Source: Strigamia acuminata (Eukaryota > Arthropoda > Chilopoda > Geophilomorpha > Linotaeniidae). From it: 64,000 nucleotides of DNA. The notes beneath the pieces are model-generated. The model had not been told where the DNA came from. It was given only the letters and a program-made list of their open reading frames with translations, and ran no database searches. This document shows, piece after piece, positions 41,201 through 52,200 of the stretch. The stretch spans positions 53,515,369-53,579,368 of the forward strand of contig OX442314.1 of assembly GCA_949358305.1 (NCBI GenBank). Direction: 5' to 3'. The position numbers and the translations under genes were made by a program. Position 1 is the first letter of the stretch, and every line of letters starts with the position of its first letter.

Positions 41201-42405
41201 AACTCGATGAAGAAATTTTCATGCGGCAACCAGACGGTTTCATTGAAGAGGGACAAGAAGAAAAAGTCTGTCTACTTAAAAAGTCACTCTATGGATTAAA
41301 ACAAGCCGGACGGAACTGGCATAAAAAGTTAAGCCGCCACCTTCGCAAAAAGATGAAATTAAATCGCAGCAACAAAGATCCATGCGTCTTTTACAGACTA
41401 GAAGACGGGAAATCCGTAATAATCGCTGTCTACGTGGATGACCTAATCGTAATAACTGAAAACACAGAAACAATGAACAAAGTCAAATCTGACTTAAGCG
41501 AAAAATTCAGAATGACAGACATCGGATCATTGAAATACTGCTTAGGAATCGAAGTAAACCCAAATGAGAAAGACCATACCGTCCAAATCACTCAGACCAA
41601 ATACATCGATGAAATTTTGGAACGCTTCAACATGACAAACTGCAACACCGTCAGCACACCAATTGACCCTGCACTGAAGCTAACCAAAGAAATGTCACCC
41701 AAGACAAACGAAGAAAAGGAGAAAATGAAAAACGTGCCATATCGCGAGTTAATTGGCGCATTGATTTACCTGTCGAATTCGACTCGCCCAGATTTGGCCT
41801 TCGCAGTGAGCAGCCTCAGTCGTTTCTGCGCAAATCCAGGTGAAACACACTGGAAAGCTGCGAAAAGGGTACTTTCATACTTGAAAGGGACGCGAAAATT
41901 AGGCATCACCTACGAGAAGACTGAAGAAAATTTGTACGGATTCGCCGACGCGGATTGGGGTGGCGACATCGACGACAGAAGATCGACCACAGGATATGTG
42001 TTCATTTTGGCCGGAAGCCCAATCTCGTGGGCATCCAAGAAGCAACATACCGTTGCACTTTCGACCATGGAGGCTGAGTACATGGCGGTATCGGAGGCAG
42101 CAAAGGAACTCCTGCACCTCAGAGGACTTCTAATTGAGTTGGGCTGCCAAACAATGCAACAGGAAGCAACTGACGTCTTTTGTGACAACCAGGCCGCCAT
42201 TTGCTTCTCACAAGATCATTCGAGCTATCATAATAGCAAGCACATCGATATGCGCTTTCACTTCGCCAAAGAAGTCGTAGAAGATAAGAAAATGAGTCTC
42301 CACTACCTGCCAACCACTCAAATGGCAGCAGATGTCTTCACCAAAGGACTCTACCGACCGAAGCATGAAGATTGTTTAAAAATGTTAAACTTATTTTTGA
42401 GTTAA
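38257..42405 (+). CDS. Copia Gag-Pol polyprotein
   Basis: 1382 residues in one frame. The gag-like domain (UBN2 type, about residues 1-210; LGEDNYESWKTEM) is followed by a CCHC knuckle CNKCGLVGHLAKDC (about 224). Protease: WCLDSGASRHMC (about 320). Integrase: GAG-pre-integrase WHHRFGHLN (about 452), CEICAKGK, then catalytic residues in IHSDICGPMP, RSDNAKEY (about 578) and NGVSERMNRT. A basic AT-hook-like GPGRPRLVRTGKPGRPSK lies near 808-825. RT: YVDDLIV (about 1060). RNase H: DADWGGDIDDRRSTTGY (about 1230) and LSTMEAEYMA. No disruption was seen, so the element looks capable of retrotransposition. Confidence 0.97.
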   Translation: MESVRGFKVEKLGEDNYESWKTEMKNVLICNKLWAYVCKRTVKPEATEEAPNTTAVNEWLEKDEIALATIGLGINRTHQGAISSATTSAEAWDKLEAFFQPKGPHRKMFLFKKLINMRKSDDETMNAHLNNFDETAQNLKQTGSTLDDDLLVILLMDTLPDTFALFRSSIKMRETLPDLAAVKIKLLQEDEDLRKNEKAPQNALAAKTFAKNNNHPFKFKGKCNKCGLVGHLAKDCRRKRPGHAGKSNNTDKTVDAVALTATVVSTYQIVDENVMPTERDEKVTPTERDVTIATTIDQPELANYAVAYQSNHAINNIEWCLDSGASRHMCKNREMFSSLNETMKGTIRTASKTYVKSEGLGKIHLDMDDYDKPIVLENVMFAPDLSGNLMSVPRITSQGAEVIFTEKTATISKKGKTVMKAERRGDMFIVRTKPLQIANVATGKISLNSKTWHHRFGHLNLGALQQLRKYEMVNGLKFDTANETFDCEICAKGKIHRSSHPSSSTRADDVLDLIHSDICGPMPTTSLGGAKYFATFIDDKSRYTEVAILKERGEIFRAFQNFKRRVELETGRKIKKIRSDNAKEYVSATFTKFLEEEGIRRQLSVEYTPKQNGVSERMNRTLCEMARCMMIESNLPPPLWAEIIDSAVFIRNRCPTKSLENQTPFEVWHGKKPFIGFLRRLGSKAIVLQQGPGKGKFEAKGTELTLIGYSAESKAYKLYDAARRRVVKSCHVKIFESTDAISNNGEKSFADPFFIFPSFDEPESPPPDAITARNNDNEVETEGEIDVDEADAQIPIENQPAETKRGPGRPRLVRTGKPGRPSKQYNLIRTHDIEPANENQETAFDPNEDHANFVCGSLPSDPITVEEAMSRDDRNEWREAMQNEIDALKEMGTWILVDKPKNRKVIFSRWVFRIKRDKQGNIDRYKGRLVAKGFMQKEGVDFNETYAPVVRYNSIRTLIAYAVEKGWLIHQMDVVAAYIQGELDEEIFMRQPDGFIEEGQEEKVCLLKKSLYGLKQAGRNWHKKLSRHLRKKMKLNRSNKDPCVFYRLEDGKSVIIAVYVDDLIVITENTETMNKVKSDLSEKFRMTDIGSLKYCLGIEVNPNEKDHTVQITQTKYIDEILERFNMTNCNTVSTPIDPALKLTKEMSPKTNEEKEKMKNVPYRELIGALIYLSNSTRPDLAFAVSSLSRFCANPGETHWKAAKRVLSYLKGTRKLGITYEKTEENLYGFADADWGGDIDDRRSTTGYVFILAGSPISWASKKQHTVALSTMEAEYMAVSEAAKELLHLRGLLIELGCQTMQQEATDVFCDNQAAICFSQDHSSYHNSKHIDMRFHFAKEVVEDKKMSLHYLPTTQMAADVFTKGLYRPKHEDCLKMLNLFLS

Positions 42406-42440
42406 TTTTTATTGTTTTTTATGTAACCAACATCATTTGT

Positions 42441-42452
42441 GATGAGAAGGAG
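42441..42452 (+). promoter_or_regulatory. Polypurine tract of Copia element
   Basis: GATGAGAAGGAG directly before the 3' LTR; the leader upstream (38050-38256) holds nothing else recognised. Confidence 0.65.
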
Positions 42453-42631
42453 TGTTGGAATGTTTTATACGTCATCTCGGCATGATGTTTTGTATTGGAC
42501 CACCCACTGGTCACTCCCTTTCCCCTTCACCCTTCACTTCCTGTCCTACTAGAATAAACGCTAGTCGCAGCACAAGTTGCTCTGCGACCTAAAATATATA
42601 TATCTACATAAATCTAACTCATCCACCATCA
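42453..42631 (+). repeat. 3' LTR of Copia element
   Basis: 179 bp, identical to the 5' LTR; followed by AAAAC. Confidence 0.97.
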
Positions 42632-42636
42632 AAAAC

Positions 42637-45028
42637 ACTAAAGGAAACGGCAAAAAAATCTGTACTTTCTTAAGCTTTTTAATGACTATGTATGAGATTT
42701 GATTAATCTGGTTAAAATTTAATTGTTGGATTTCAGTCTAGCAGTTTGCCAAACTGCTAGATTAAACAATTACTGGTACACTGTGGTAACCAAATTGCGC
42801 CGCTAATAAATATTGTAACGACATTGCCCGGAAAAAATAACTACTAACACTTTGACATGTGTTGTTTAATTAAACCAACCATTATGATAAAAAATAAATT
42901 CTTGTTGCCTTAGTAATGTCGATTGACAGTGAAGTAAACAGAAAAGAAAAAACTTAAACTCCGTATTGAGTCTCATGTAAACAAAAAATTTCCATCAATA
43001 AATCGTTTTATGGAATATAGACTCCACGTGTTTGACCCGCTATGTTTTTACGATATCGGTAACTTGAATCTTGGACTAGTCCAAGCTTGAATTAAGAGAA
43101 ATCCGTTTGATTTGCCATAGATTTATGGTGGATTTGCAATTTGTATCGCATGTATCAAATTTTGTTTGGGAATCTGTGCCGGATTTAATTGGTTTTGGTT
43201 TGATTACTTTTTGAGTCAAAATTACACAATTGAGATGTAATGAACATGAGGTGTAAATTGTAAATATTACACCTTTATGCATGTACACCTTGCAGGTGTC
43301 ATGATATACCCTTGGATGTAAATTTATTCCTTAATGGAATTTTCAAGAAGGTGTAAATTTATTCCCCTGCAAAGAAATTTTACACTTTGATGGTGTAAAT
43401 TTTCTCCCCTATGGAGTAGCATTATACTATGATGGTGTTAAATTAAGTTTTACACTACAAGTATTTACCAAAAGGTGTAATTCTGCTATTTTACACAGTG
43501 TTGGTTTACACCTCTCACGACGTCAGTGTATTTGATGCATTTCCATTTTGTTACACCAATTCCCAATAATACCGGCGCTACTCGCGGTAACAGAATGTTT
43601 TCATACCGCAAATGACCACTCAGCCCTGACAGGAGAATACCGAATGCAGACAGGCGGGTACGCTCGTCGAAGCCGTCGACTGAAGCATGAGTATCCAGAC
43701 CTATGCCTTCAATTAACAGGGGCTGCATTATTCTATAGAATAATGCAACAGTTTCAAGAGTTACAAATCACCATGAAACCAAATAACCCAAAACAAGATA
43801 AGACTGATGAACTTCCTGTTGTCAGGAAATATATGATCTTGATGGGATTAAATCCCACCACTCCTGTGCTACAGTAAGTGGATACGAAGGAGCATAATTC
43901 GGATTATGCTAATCCTTGGTACAAACCGGAACTGGATTGGATACCCAAGACCGGGAATGAATCCGCGAATATACAGCGCAACATAATCTATAATCCGATA
44001 ATCTGTAAATATTAATCTTCTCGTAAGATTTAACAAGTTACTTCGGTTATTATGACAATAATATATCGTTATATTATTGTTCGAATCTTATATTTAATTG
44101 CGGTAAATATATCAGCATGTTTGTTTATCATTTCCATGATAGTTTATGATTTGTTACTTGAATTTGCTGCTGATACCCGGTGGCGCCATCTATTGACATT
44201 ATCAAGTTTTTATAATTGCGGATTTATTTTGTCACACACTGCACCGTCATTACACTACAATTTTTACTCCATTTGATTTCATGTGGTCACACCTTTATAC
44301 ACCTGATGAAGCAAACTTTTTCCAACTTTTACTGTATTTTTAAAATAGAAACTAAAACCTTGAAAACTGGATGGTTTTGGTCGCTGTATTTGTGTACAGA
44401 ATATTGGAAAATTTAATAATTCAAAGATAAATAATAGCTTACGACGACATTTTTAATTGGAACTGTGCACGCGAATTGAATCAAAAGAAACTTTCACATT
44501 TCAATCAAAAAGCAATGAAAATTTAATAGATAATTTGCTACAGTACCTCCCTCATTACAATTCACAAAAATCTCATTAATTTTTTAAAATAGTAATTACT
44601 TGTTAACTTTCACAAAACATCAATATAGCTGCAATGCGGTGTTTTTGAGTGGATCGAGTGCCACGTTTTCACCTCAGTGGACTTTAAAACAGTATGTATT
44701 TTTTCATGTGAGAGATTTTCAATCATATTCGAGTTTTGCAAATCTGGATCAAGTCACAGTAAAAAGGCAGTGGATTTGCAAAATAACATTCAAATTTAAG
44801 TGAATGCCACTCTCTCTATACTATCAATAGTCAGTATTTCAACAAAGAATGTAATTATCACACGGTTTTTTTTTCTTAATGAAAGACGTCAGTTGTATTA
44901 TTTTCGGATTGCTGTGACAACCGAAGTTACGACATTTGCCCGAATGCACAGGAACGTGTTTTGAAAGGTTCCTGAATAAACCCATCAGAACCAGCGGTGT
45001 AGCATGGGTTGCCAGCAAGCAGAGCAAA
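42637..45028. other. Non-coding stretch between Copia and Gypsy element 3
   Basis: No gene recognised. A short perfect hairpin (CTAGCAGTTTG ... CAAACTGCTAG) lies at about 42737-42765. A 109-codon plus-strand ORF at 43548-43877 has no recognised family. Confidence 0.35.
43240..43515. repeat. Cluster of degenerate GGTGTAAAT / TTTACACC motifs
   Basis: About ten copies of GGTGTAAAT or its complement occur in 275 bp, several extended to GGTGTAAATTTATTCCCCT. Orientation alternates, as in a decayed MITE or fold-back element, but clear termini are not visible. Confidence 0.55.
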
Positions 45029-45032
45029 ACTG

Positions 45033-46048
45033 TGTGGTGACCCGACTGGACCGGGGTCAACGAAGAGTTTCTCTCGTGACCTCGTTTCGGGTGTAAGGGG
45101 AGCCGCAAGCGCGTCTCCCTTCCCTCAGTGCATTGACATCTAGTCAATGGACAGGCGTCTGCCCTGAGGGAGTGGGGATGGCTCGTCCACCCCACCATTG
45201 GGTGATTCCGGTCACCTGTCAACCCCGCTTTGTGCAAAGGAATGTGCCTTGCACTGAGCGGGCAGAACCAACACAACCACCAAACGAGAAACACACGTAA
45301 AACCCGTCGTCCTACAAGATCAGGCCCAAGTAAATATACTGGGATTGACCAAGGACAAAGGACAATTTACTGTGAGTACGTTTGGTCAGTGTCAAACTCC
45401 GCAGAGTAACCTGCGAGATAAGATTACCACACTATTTTAGCACACCAGCTAGAAATAGTAAAAACCACTCCAGTTTAGCGAGTTGTGCAGACAAACGGTC
45501 GCACAAGCCTAAACTGCAGTAAAACAACGACGAGTGTTCCCGCCGCTGTGTGACCGCCGGGAGCCAGAAGAGTCCGCCGCTGTGTGATCGCCGGACACCA
45601 CACAAAAAACCTAGACAACAGACCGAAGTAAGCCTTTTAACTAAGCATTCACTTGCGCCTGACCAGCGTGAGCCCAAAGGACCAGCCAGAGACGAGCCGA
45701 GGACGCCATATTGCCACGCCGGCCCAAGACGACATCACGTTGCCACAACGAGGACGCCATCTTGGACACGAACGAGACAACAGACGACCTCACCGATTCC
45801 AGCCAGCTTTCATCTTACTCTTACCTTTCCATTCCCATCACCCATTCCGATTTACCTTTTACTTACCTTTCATATATATATATAAGATATATCTGTACAT
45901 TGTCCCACAGAATAAATCTATATTATATTTTACCTTTTATATCTGTGTAATCATTTCTTTGGGTAAACCGCTCGAACAAAGCGGTAGTGAGTTAGTCGAA
46001 TTAAGTAATCAACCCACGAGTTAGCGACGGTTAGAGTTGAGCGCGACA
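45033..46048 (+). repeat. 5' LTR of Gypsy element 3
   Basis: 1016 bp, TGTGGTGACCCGACTGG ... GAGCGCGACA. It differs from the 3' copy only at 45371, 45654 and 45676 (all transitions). Holds a TATATATATAAGATAT tract near 45875 and AATAAA near 45911. Confidence 0.97.
45702..45764 (-). promoter_or_regulatory. Pair of YY1/Pho-like motifs in LTR
   Basis: GACGCCATATTG (45702-45713) and GACGCCATCTTG (45753-45764) on the plus strand; the reverse complement CAAGATGGCGTC matches that in the element 2 LTR and the solo LTR. Confidence 0.4.
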
Positions 46049-46050
46049 CG

Positions 46051-46068
46051 TGGGGGCCTGTCCGGGAT
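46051..46068 (+). promoter_or_regulatory. Primer binding site, tRNA-Pro-like
   Basis: TGGGGGCCTGTCCGGGAT, identical to element 2 and placed two bases after the LTR. Confidence 0.75.
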
Positions 46069-46120
46069 CAAGTTGAATAACTGATTCTAACCTGAGATTA
46101 CTTCATACCCAAAGCAAGAA

Positions 46121-49100
46121 ATGGCAGATAATACTCGAGTAACAGACTCCGACTCAGACGTTAACAAACGAGCCGGTAGTCGCAAAGGAACCGACTATCA
46201 TTTGAGGTCGGGAGGTCCTTTGCCCAAAGCCTCAGCGCACGAGTCTAGGCAAAAACGCCGCAAGGCCAAGCCAGACCGACGAAGCGCTTCGGAGGCATCG
46301 CACCCGTCTCACGCCGAGACGAGGCAGCGATTAGACGAGACGGAGCGGAGTGAGGATCCGTCCCACTCCAAACCGCCGCATCCCCATCGTGACGGCGAGC
46401 CGAGCGGAAACGAGGTTTTATCCCGTAACCAATCGCCTCGTCTAACGCACGATACCGAGGTGAACGATCCGAGAGCGACGTCTTCGATACAAAGGACGGC
46501 GTCCGACACGACAGCGAATTCAGCGCTAAACACGCCAATTACGCACAGTCGACCAGCCTCGGTAATGTCTGAAGGGCACAAGTCCAACTCATCCTCTGTC
46601 AAGCGTGTTTCGAGCCAGCCTTACAGCGTCTCGGGCACCTTGATTGATGCGATGCAGTTGGCGCAAGCGGAAGGAGTGAGATACACCCTTCCGACGGGAA
46701 AGATTACAGTGTACGAAACATTACAAATCGTACGTGCAGCTTTAAAAGCGCACAGTGTATCCCCACAAATCACCATTGTTGAAGGTGCACACGCTCAGCA
46801 ATTGGTTGATTCTGCTCAATTTGAAGCGGATGCAGAGAACGAGGCTCGACAAGCCATTCGCGAGAGACGGAGGAAGCTGGCGGAAAGAGAAGCGCAAGCT
46901 CTCGAGTACGGCAGAACCCAGCCCAATCCAACTACTCCCGAGGAGGTAGAAATAGTTGACCGAGCCCTGAGAGCACATCGATATGCTTTCCACTCGCAAC
47001 AAGAAGCAGAGCGAGCATTTATGGCCAGATTGCGACGAGATGACCCGAAATCCGTTCGCAAACCAGAGGTCAGTTCATCCGAGCTGTCCGACGAGAGCCT
47101 AGAGGGAGACCCAAAGCGCACGCCGAAGGCCAAACCCAAACCCCAGCCGGAGAGGGCAACACCAGCTACTCCGCGCAAGAGAGATGCGTCGGCCAGAGAA
47201 CAACAAACTCGGCCCCGCATGCAAGCTCTCGATTCAGCCACAAATAATGCGATAACGCGGTTAATCAACGCTAATAATGCTAGGCGAAATGAAGAGCAAG
47301 CTCTCACAAGCCAACAGCATGATAATCCGCAAGGGACTGAGTGGCAGCAACCAGTGCCCATCCTTAAAGACGACGAGTCGTCAAGGAGACAATCGCATGA
47401 TCGCACCTCTTCGCGAGAAGAAGGCAAACGCGATGAAAGACCGAAATATTATCGCTACGGAAATAGTGATTCGTCGTCAGATGGACTGGAGTCAAATGCA
47501 CCCAGTCATCACGATTCGGAGAGAGGTTCCGGAGAAAGACGAAGGGAAAGAGAACGCGATGAACGCAGGGAAAGGGAACGTGACGACCGTCGTAGGGGCC
47601 GGAAAGAGTCAAACTCTTCACGGCGCAACCCGCCACGCCGCTCACCGTCTCCCGACCCCAGCTCCGACCCCTCATCCAACGACGACAGACGAAAGGATAA
47701 ATCAAGTAATCGCCGGAAGAGATCCAACTCTCCGCGCGATAGAGAGAAACGACGTCGATCGGAAAATAGCGACCACCGACGGGAGGAGTTTCAGGACCTT
47801 CCCCGACAAAGCGCGTTTACCGATTCGACGGGTCGGCAGTATACGATGGGAGAGCTTGGAAGAGCCCTACTCGGCTCGTTAAAAGCCGAGGGAATCGATC
47901 TGAGCAAACGAAACGATCGTAATCGTAGCACTGGTGACCGCGTAAAGAAAAAATACGCTGTCTCCCGACGTGACACCATGAGTGTTACCGGGAATATTAG
48001 GTGGCAATTTTATATTCAGAACCGTTTCGACGGGTCATGGAAAGCGGGAGATCGCTTCCTTGACGAAGTAATTCGAATTAAGACTGCCACTAAAGCCACC
48101 GTAGGAGACATGCTCACCCACGGTATTGTCGAGCTAATGACAGGCTCGGCACGTGAGTGGTACCAAGGATTGAAAGGCGTCAATTGGGACGACTTTTTAA
48201 TGAGATTCGACCTGCGCTACGGCGAGACACCCGAAGAGGTGAGCCGAAAGATGCGAGGTCTTCGCCAGATGCCTGGTGAAACCATAATGGATTACGACAT
48301 TCGCGCCAGATTGTTGTTCGAAAAGGCCCCGATGGAATTTCATGCCACGGGATTCAACCTTTTCTTTCTCGGCGGTTTGTCGGAATACTCGCAAAGGGTG
48401 CTACTTGAAGAAAGGGCACCGACAGGAGGCAGCTACGAAGAAATGAGCGCCTTCCTGTTCGAGAACACGATAGATATCGAGAAGAGGTATTATTCCGCTT
48501 TACCAGAAGCGGAGAAAGCAGCGACCGCAAAACGTCTCAAGTTGAGTGCGGAAAGATATGGGGCGACAGACAAGATTATGCGCCCTACTGAATATCTTAG
48601 CGGTATAATGGAGCTGGCAGAAGCTAGCGTTGGTTTACAAATAAAAAATAAACTGACATCCACGCTGCCTTCCAACCCTTTGGCCGCCCCTAAAAAGGCA
48701 CCGACAGCGTCGGCCATGCAAGCGACACTGGAGGAAGTCAAGGAGGAGGAGGAAGCCGGACAAGATGCCGGAAAATCAGACGAAAAAGAAGAAAAAGACG
48801 ATTATTCGACGGACGAAGAAATACGAAGCTATCGCGATACCTTATCAACGGGTTGCGATGAGGAAGGACCGCTAGTACATCTCATCCATCGAGATAGAGC
48901 GGTAGAAGAATTTCGCGCCAGGTTAAAACCAAATGCCGGCCGAATTCCGAAGTATTTTCGGAAAAATTACACGCCACCGTCGAAAGCAGACCCTGAAAAG
49001 AAAAAATCGACTGAAGCCCCAAGAGATAAATCAAATATTCGCTGTTTCAAGTGTAACCAACCGGGTCACTATTCCAATGAGTGCCCAAGAACAGTGAAAG

Positions 49101-49204
49101 AAGACGCTAAGTTTGACGCGATAATGAAGCAGATGGCAGAGATTAAACTCGCCATGGCAAAAAACGAGTCAAAAAACGAGTCAGCGCAGGCGGCGAAGAA
49201 ATAA
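46121..49204 (+). CDS. gag: Gag protein of Gypsy element 3, with RS-like domain
   Basis: 1027 residues. N-terminal TDYHLRSGGPLPK parallels element 2. The middle (about residues 430-560) is an Arg/Ser/Glu/Asp-rich region of SR-protein type, with ERERDERRERERDDRRRG, RRNPPRRSPSPDPSS and RRKRSNSPRDREKRRRS. The conserved capsid-like region (about 615-760; FDGSWKAGDRFLDEV, GSAREWYQGL, RFDLRYGETP) follows, then one CCHC knuckle CFKCNQPGHYSNEC (about 976). The C-terminus MAKNESKNESAQAAKK encodes two slippery heptamers. It should package element RNA. The RS-like region could contact splicing factors, which is inference. Confidence 0.95.
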   Translation: MADNTRVTDSDSDVNKRAGSRKGTDYHLRSGGPLPKASAHESRQKRRKAKPDRRSASEASHPSHAETRQRLDETERSEDPSHSKPPHPHRDGEPSGNEVLSRNQSPRLTHDTEVNDPRATSSIQRTASDTTANSALNTPITHSRPASVMSEGHKSNSSSVKRVSSQPYSVSGTLIDAMQLAQAEGVRYTLPTGKITVYETLQIVRAALKAHSVSPQITIVEGAHAQQLVDSAQFEADAENEARQAIRERRRKLAEREAQALEYGRTQPNPTTPEEVEIVDRALRAHRYAFHSQQEAERAFMARLRRDDPKSVRKPEVSSSELSDESLEGDPKRTPKAKPKPQPERATPATPRKRDASAREQQTRPRMQALDSATNNAITRLINANNARRNEEQALTSQQHDNPQGTEWQQPVPILKDDESSRRQSHDRTSSREEGKRDERPKYYRYGNSDSSSDGLESNAPSHHDSERGSGERRRERERDERRERERDDRRRGRKESNSSRRNPPRRSPSPDPSSDPSSNDDRRKDKSSNRRKRSNSPRDREKRRRSENSDHRREEFQDLPRQSAFTDSTGRQYTMGELGRALLGSLKAEGIDLSKRNDRNRSTGDRVKKKYAVSRRDTMSVTGNIRWQFYIQNRFDGSWKAGDRFLDEVIRIKTATKATVGDMLTHGIVELMTGSAREWYQGLKGVNWDDFLMRFDLRYGETPEEVSRKMRGLRQMPGETIMDYDIRARLLFEKAPMEFHATGFNLFFLGGLSEYSQRVLLEERAPTGGSYEEMSAFLFENTIDIEKRYYSALPEAEKAATAKRLKLSAERYGATDKIMRPTEYLSGIMELAEASVGLQIKNKLTSTLPSNPLAAPKKAPTASAMQATLEEVKEEEEAGQDAGKSDEKEEKDDYSTDEEIRSYRDTLSTGCDEEGPLVHLIHRDRAVEEFRARLKPNAGRIPKYFRKNYTPPSKADPEKKKSTEAPRDKSNIRCFKCNQPGHYSNECPRTVKEDAKFDAIMKQMAEIKLAMAKNESKNESAQAAKK
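49159..49177 (+). promoter_or_regulatory. Tandem -1 frameshift heptamers of element 3 gag-pol
   Basis: A AAA AAC occurs twice in the gag frame (49159-49165 and 49171-49177), separated by GAGTC. After a slip at either site the -1 frame is open (CGA GTC AGC GCA GGC) into pol. Confidence 0.8.
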
Positions 49205-49227
49205 CTTCTCGACCGTCTGCGCCATTC

Positions 49228-52200
49228 ATGAAGAAGAAGGGGTTTAACAAAGGGTTCGATAAGCCGCCACCAGTCAAAGAAATGGGTAGTGACATAGCTA
49301 ACGCCCAAATTCAAGACAGGGCTAACAACGCTTTGCAGGTTATTACCGCAAACGCTGAGGCTGAAGCGGAAGAACCGAACCTACTGCTTGAAGAATTACC
49401 TCAAGTAGTCGAAGAGACAGAAGAATTTCGCGTTTTCATGTGCAACGTGGCGGTCGAATACACCAGCCGCCTATGTATGTTACCCATGACAATAGAACGT
49501 GAAAAAATTATGGGACTATTAGACTCGGGAGCAGATCGTTCGTTCGTTTTCGAAGATATAGTAGAATCATTGGGTCTCACCGATAAGATAAAAGGCGTTA
49601 ATAAAAATATACGTCTAAAAACCGCCAACGGAATGGCGCGTCCAAAAGGAGTTATATTATTGACCATGGAGTGGCTCGGAGGGGTAGAACAGCACCCTTT
49701 CCTGGTCCTGCCCACATGCGACAGAATTTTTCTGTTGGGCTTAGACCTCATGGCGTCAATGGAAATACAACCAAATCCAATAACGAAATCTTGGAATTAT
49801 ATCAGAAATGATAAGGAAAGACCCGCAATTGTCGTGCCACCAGCTCTTGTAAAAGAAGCGGCCGACAAGACACAGTGGGAGAAAGGCCTAAAGAAATTCG
49901 TTCAAGACTACGATTTTAAAGCATTCGTAACAGAATTGCAACGGGACAATGTAGTGGAAACGCTTGTCGCCGACGCCGCTTTAGAATTAAACGAAGCGGC
50001 AGCCCTACGAAGGGTCCTACTTAAATATGAGGGGATCCTGTCGAAAAAACCGGGCCGAACGAATAGGGCTATTCACGAAATTAAATTGACGGATGATAAA
50101 CCTATACGAGTTGCGTATAAGGGAATGAACCCGCAAAAACGTGAAATAGTGCAAAAAATGTGCAAAGAAATGCTAGACAGTGGCATTGTCTCCGAGGCCC
50201 AGGGAGAATACGCGACGCGAGTTGTGCTCGTGATGCGCCCGGGCTCGGACCCACGCCTATGCATTGATTACCGCCCATTAAACGCGGTGACAGAGATAGA
50301 TCCCATACAGATGCCGTCTATCGAATCCATTTTGAGAGAGCTTAGCCCCTTTTCTTGGGTTACGACGATGGATCTGTCGAAGGGATACTGGCAAGTTGAG
50401 ATGAGGCCAGAGGATAAACTAAAAACAGCATTTTACTCGCCAATTGGACGGTTGATGTTCAACGTCATGCCATTTGGTTTAGTGAACGCTCCCAGTACCT
50501 TTCAGAGACTAATCGAAAGCGTATTGGGTGATATCCTGCATCAGTTTGTATGGGCATACCTAGATGACATAGTTATTGCCTCTAAAACATTCGAAGAGCA
50601 CATTGAGCACATCGACCAAGTGCTCACCCGGCTGGCAAAAGCTGGGTTACACGTGCACCCGGGCAAGAGCAAGTTCTGTCGAAAGGAGCTTGCCTTCCTG
50701 GGTTATCGCATTGGAGTCAACGGTTTAGCTATTGGCCCCGAAAAAATCGATGCGATTAATCGTTTCCCACCACCCGAGGACGTTAAAGGTGTCCAACGGT
50801 TTATGGGAATGATAAACTTCTTCGGCAGGTTGCTACCGGGTCTAGCTGAAGTGGCAGCCCCAGTTACCGACCTCCTGAAGAATGAAAACGAATTTGTATG
50901 GTCAAATGAGTGCAACATCGCATTTAATGCGATAAAGAGGATGCTGACGGAAGTCGGCGTAATGCCTCTGCCCGACCTAAACCGGCCGTTCATATTACAT
51001 ACGGACGCCAGCAGAGTTGGGTTGGGAGCCGCGTTGCTTCAAACACACGTGCGCGACGGAGTCGAACAAGACCTGCCGTGCATGTTTATAAGTCGCAAAC
51101 TCCAAGGCGCTGAAAAAAATTACAATGCCACCGAGTTGGAGTGTTTGGCCGTTGTGTGGGCCATAAGGAAATTCAGAGATTATCTCGAATATACCAAATT
51201 TGTGGTCCACACAGATCATCAAGCGTTACAATGGCTGATGAAATTAAAGGAGCCAGCCGGTCGACTAGCCAGATGGCAGTTAGAACTGATGGCATGCGAC
51301 TTGACCATTCAATACAAGCCCGGCAAATATAACGTCGTGGCTGACGCTCTGTCACGGGCACCAGTGTCAGATCCAATCGACGCTGACGATGATGGCGAGG
51401 ATGACTCCCGCATCATTTATTGCCCTACGAGTTGTCACCGTTGGGATTTAAGGAAAATGAATGAAATTCCCACCGCGTCTCCGGCAGATGTAAAATTCTG
51501 TGGATTCTGGACGCGGTTATACCAACCAGCTGCTGACAATTACCCAGATGCAAAGAGGGAATTTAAGCTAGAGCGGAGAATAAATGACCCGCTACTAAGC
51601 GCCTTCCACGCTCATGTCGGCAAGCAAATGCAAAGCAATCCCCCGACAAGGGAGGAAATAATTGTGCAACAAAAATTAGACAAAAAATGTCAGGACAGAG
51701 CTAGATTCGTACTGACAGGAAAATATCCGCCCAACTTAACCAGAAGGCAGAAGCGTCGTTATGCACACGAATCCATAGATTACCTATTGGATGACGGCCT
51801 TTTGGTGAAACATCACCCAAATCACCAAGATGACTTGAGTGAATCGGACACCGCAGTAAAGGTAGTAATACCTGCTTCCTTAATCGGTCGCGTGCTGTGG
51901 TTGTTACACGGGCACCCGCTTGCGAGCCATGCGGGAGTAAGCAGAACACTCTATCGTGCTACACAGCTTTTTCACTGGACAGGGATGAAAAAAGATATTG
52001 CTCTTTTTGTCCACCAATGTCAGCGATGTCAAGCGTGCAAGCCGAGGAGTAAATCACCATTCGAAACTATCTTCTTAGGGCCTTACGCGCCTTTTGATTG
52101 TTTAAGTGTCGATGTGATGGGCCCAAAACCCGTTACAGGGAATAAAAATGCGTACATTATCGTTATAATGGACGTAGCAACTCGTTGGCCCGAGTTGTAC

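Larger units (their letters stand above)
37858..42631 (+). mobile_element. Complete Copia-type LTR retrotransposon
   Basis: 4774 bp with identical 179 bp LTRs and a perfect 5 bp target duplication AAAAC (37853-37857, 42632-42636). Single intact polyprotein with integrase before RT, the Copia/Pseudoviridae order. A very recent insertion just upstream of the CPSF2-like gene. Confidence 0.98.

Noticed and set aside
45550-46024. 79-123 codon ORFs inside the 1016 bp LTRs
   Set aside because: Duplicated in the 3' LTR and overlapping regulatory sequence; no coding features.
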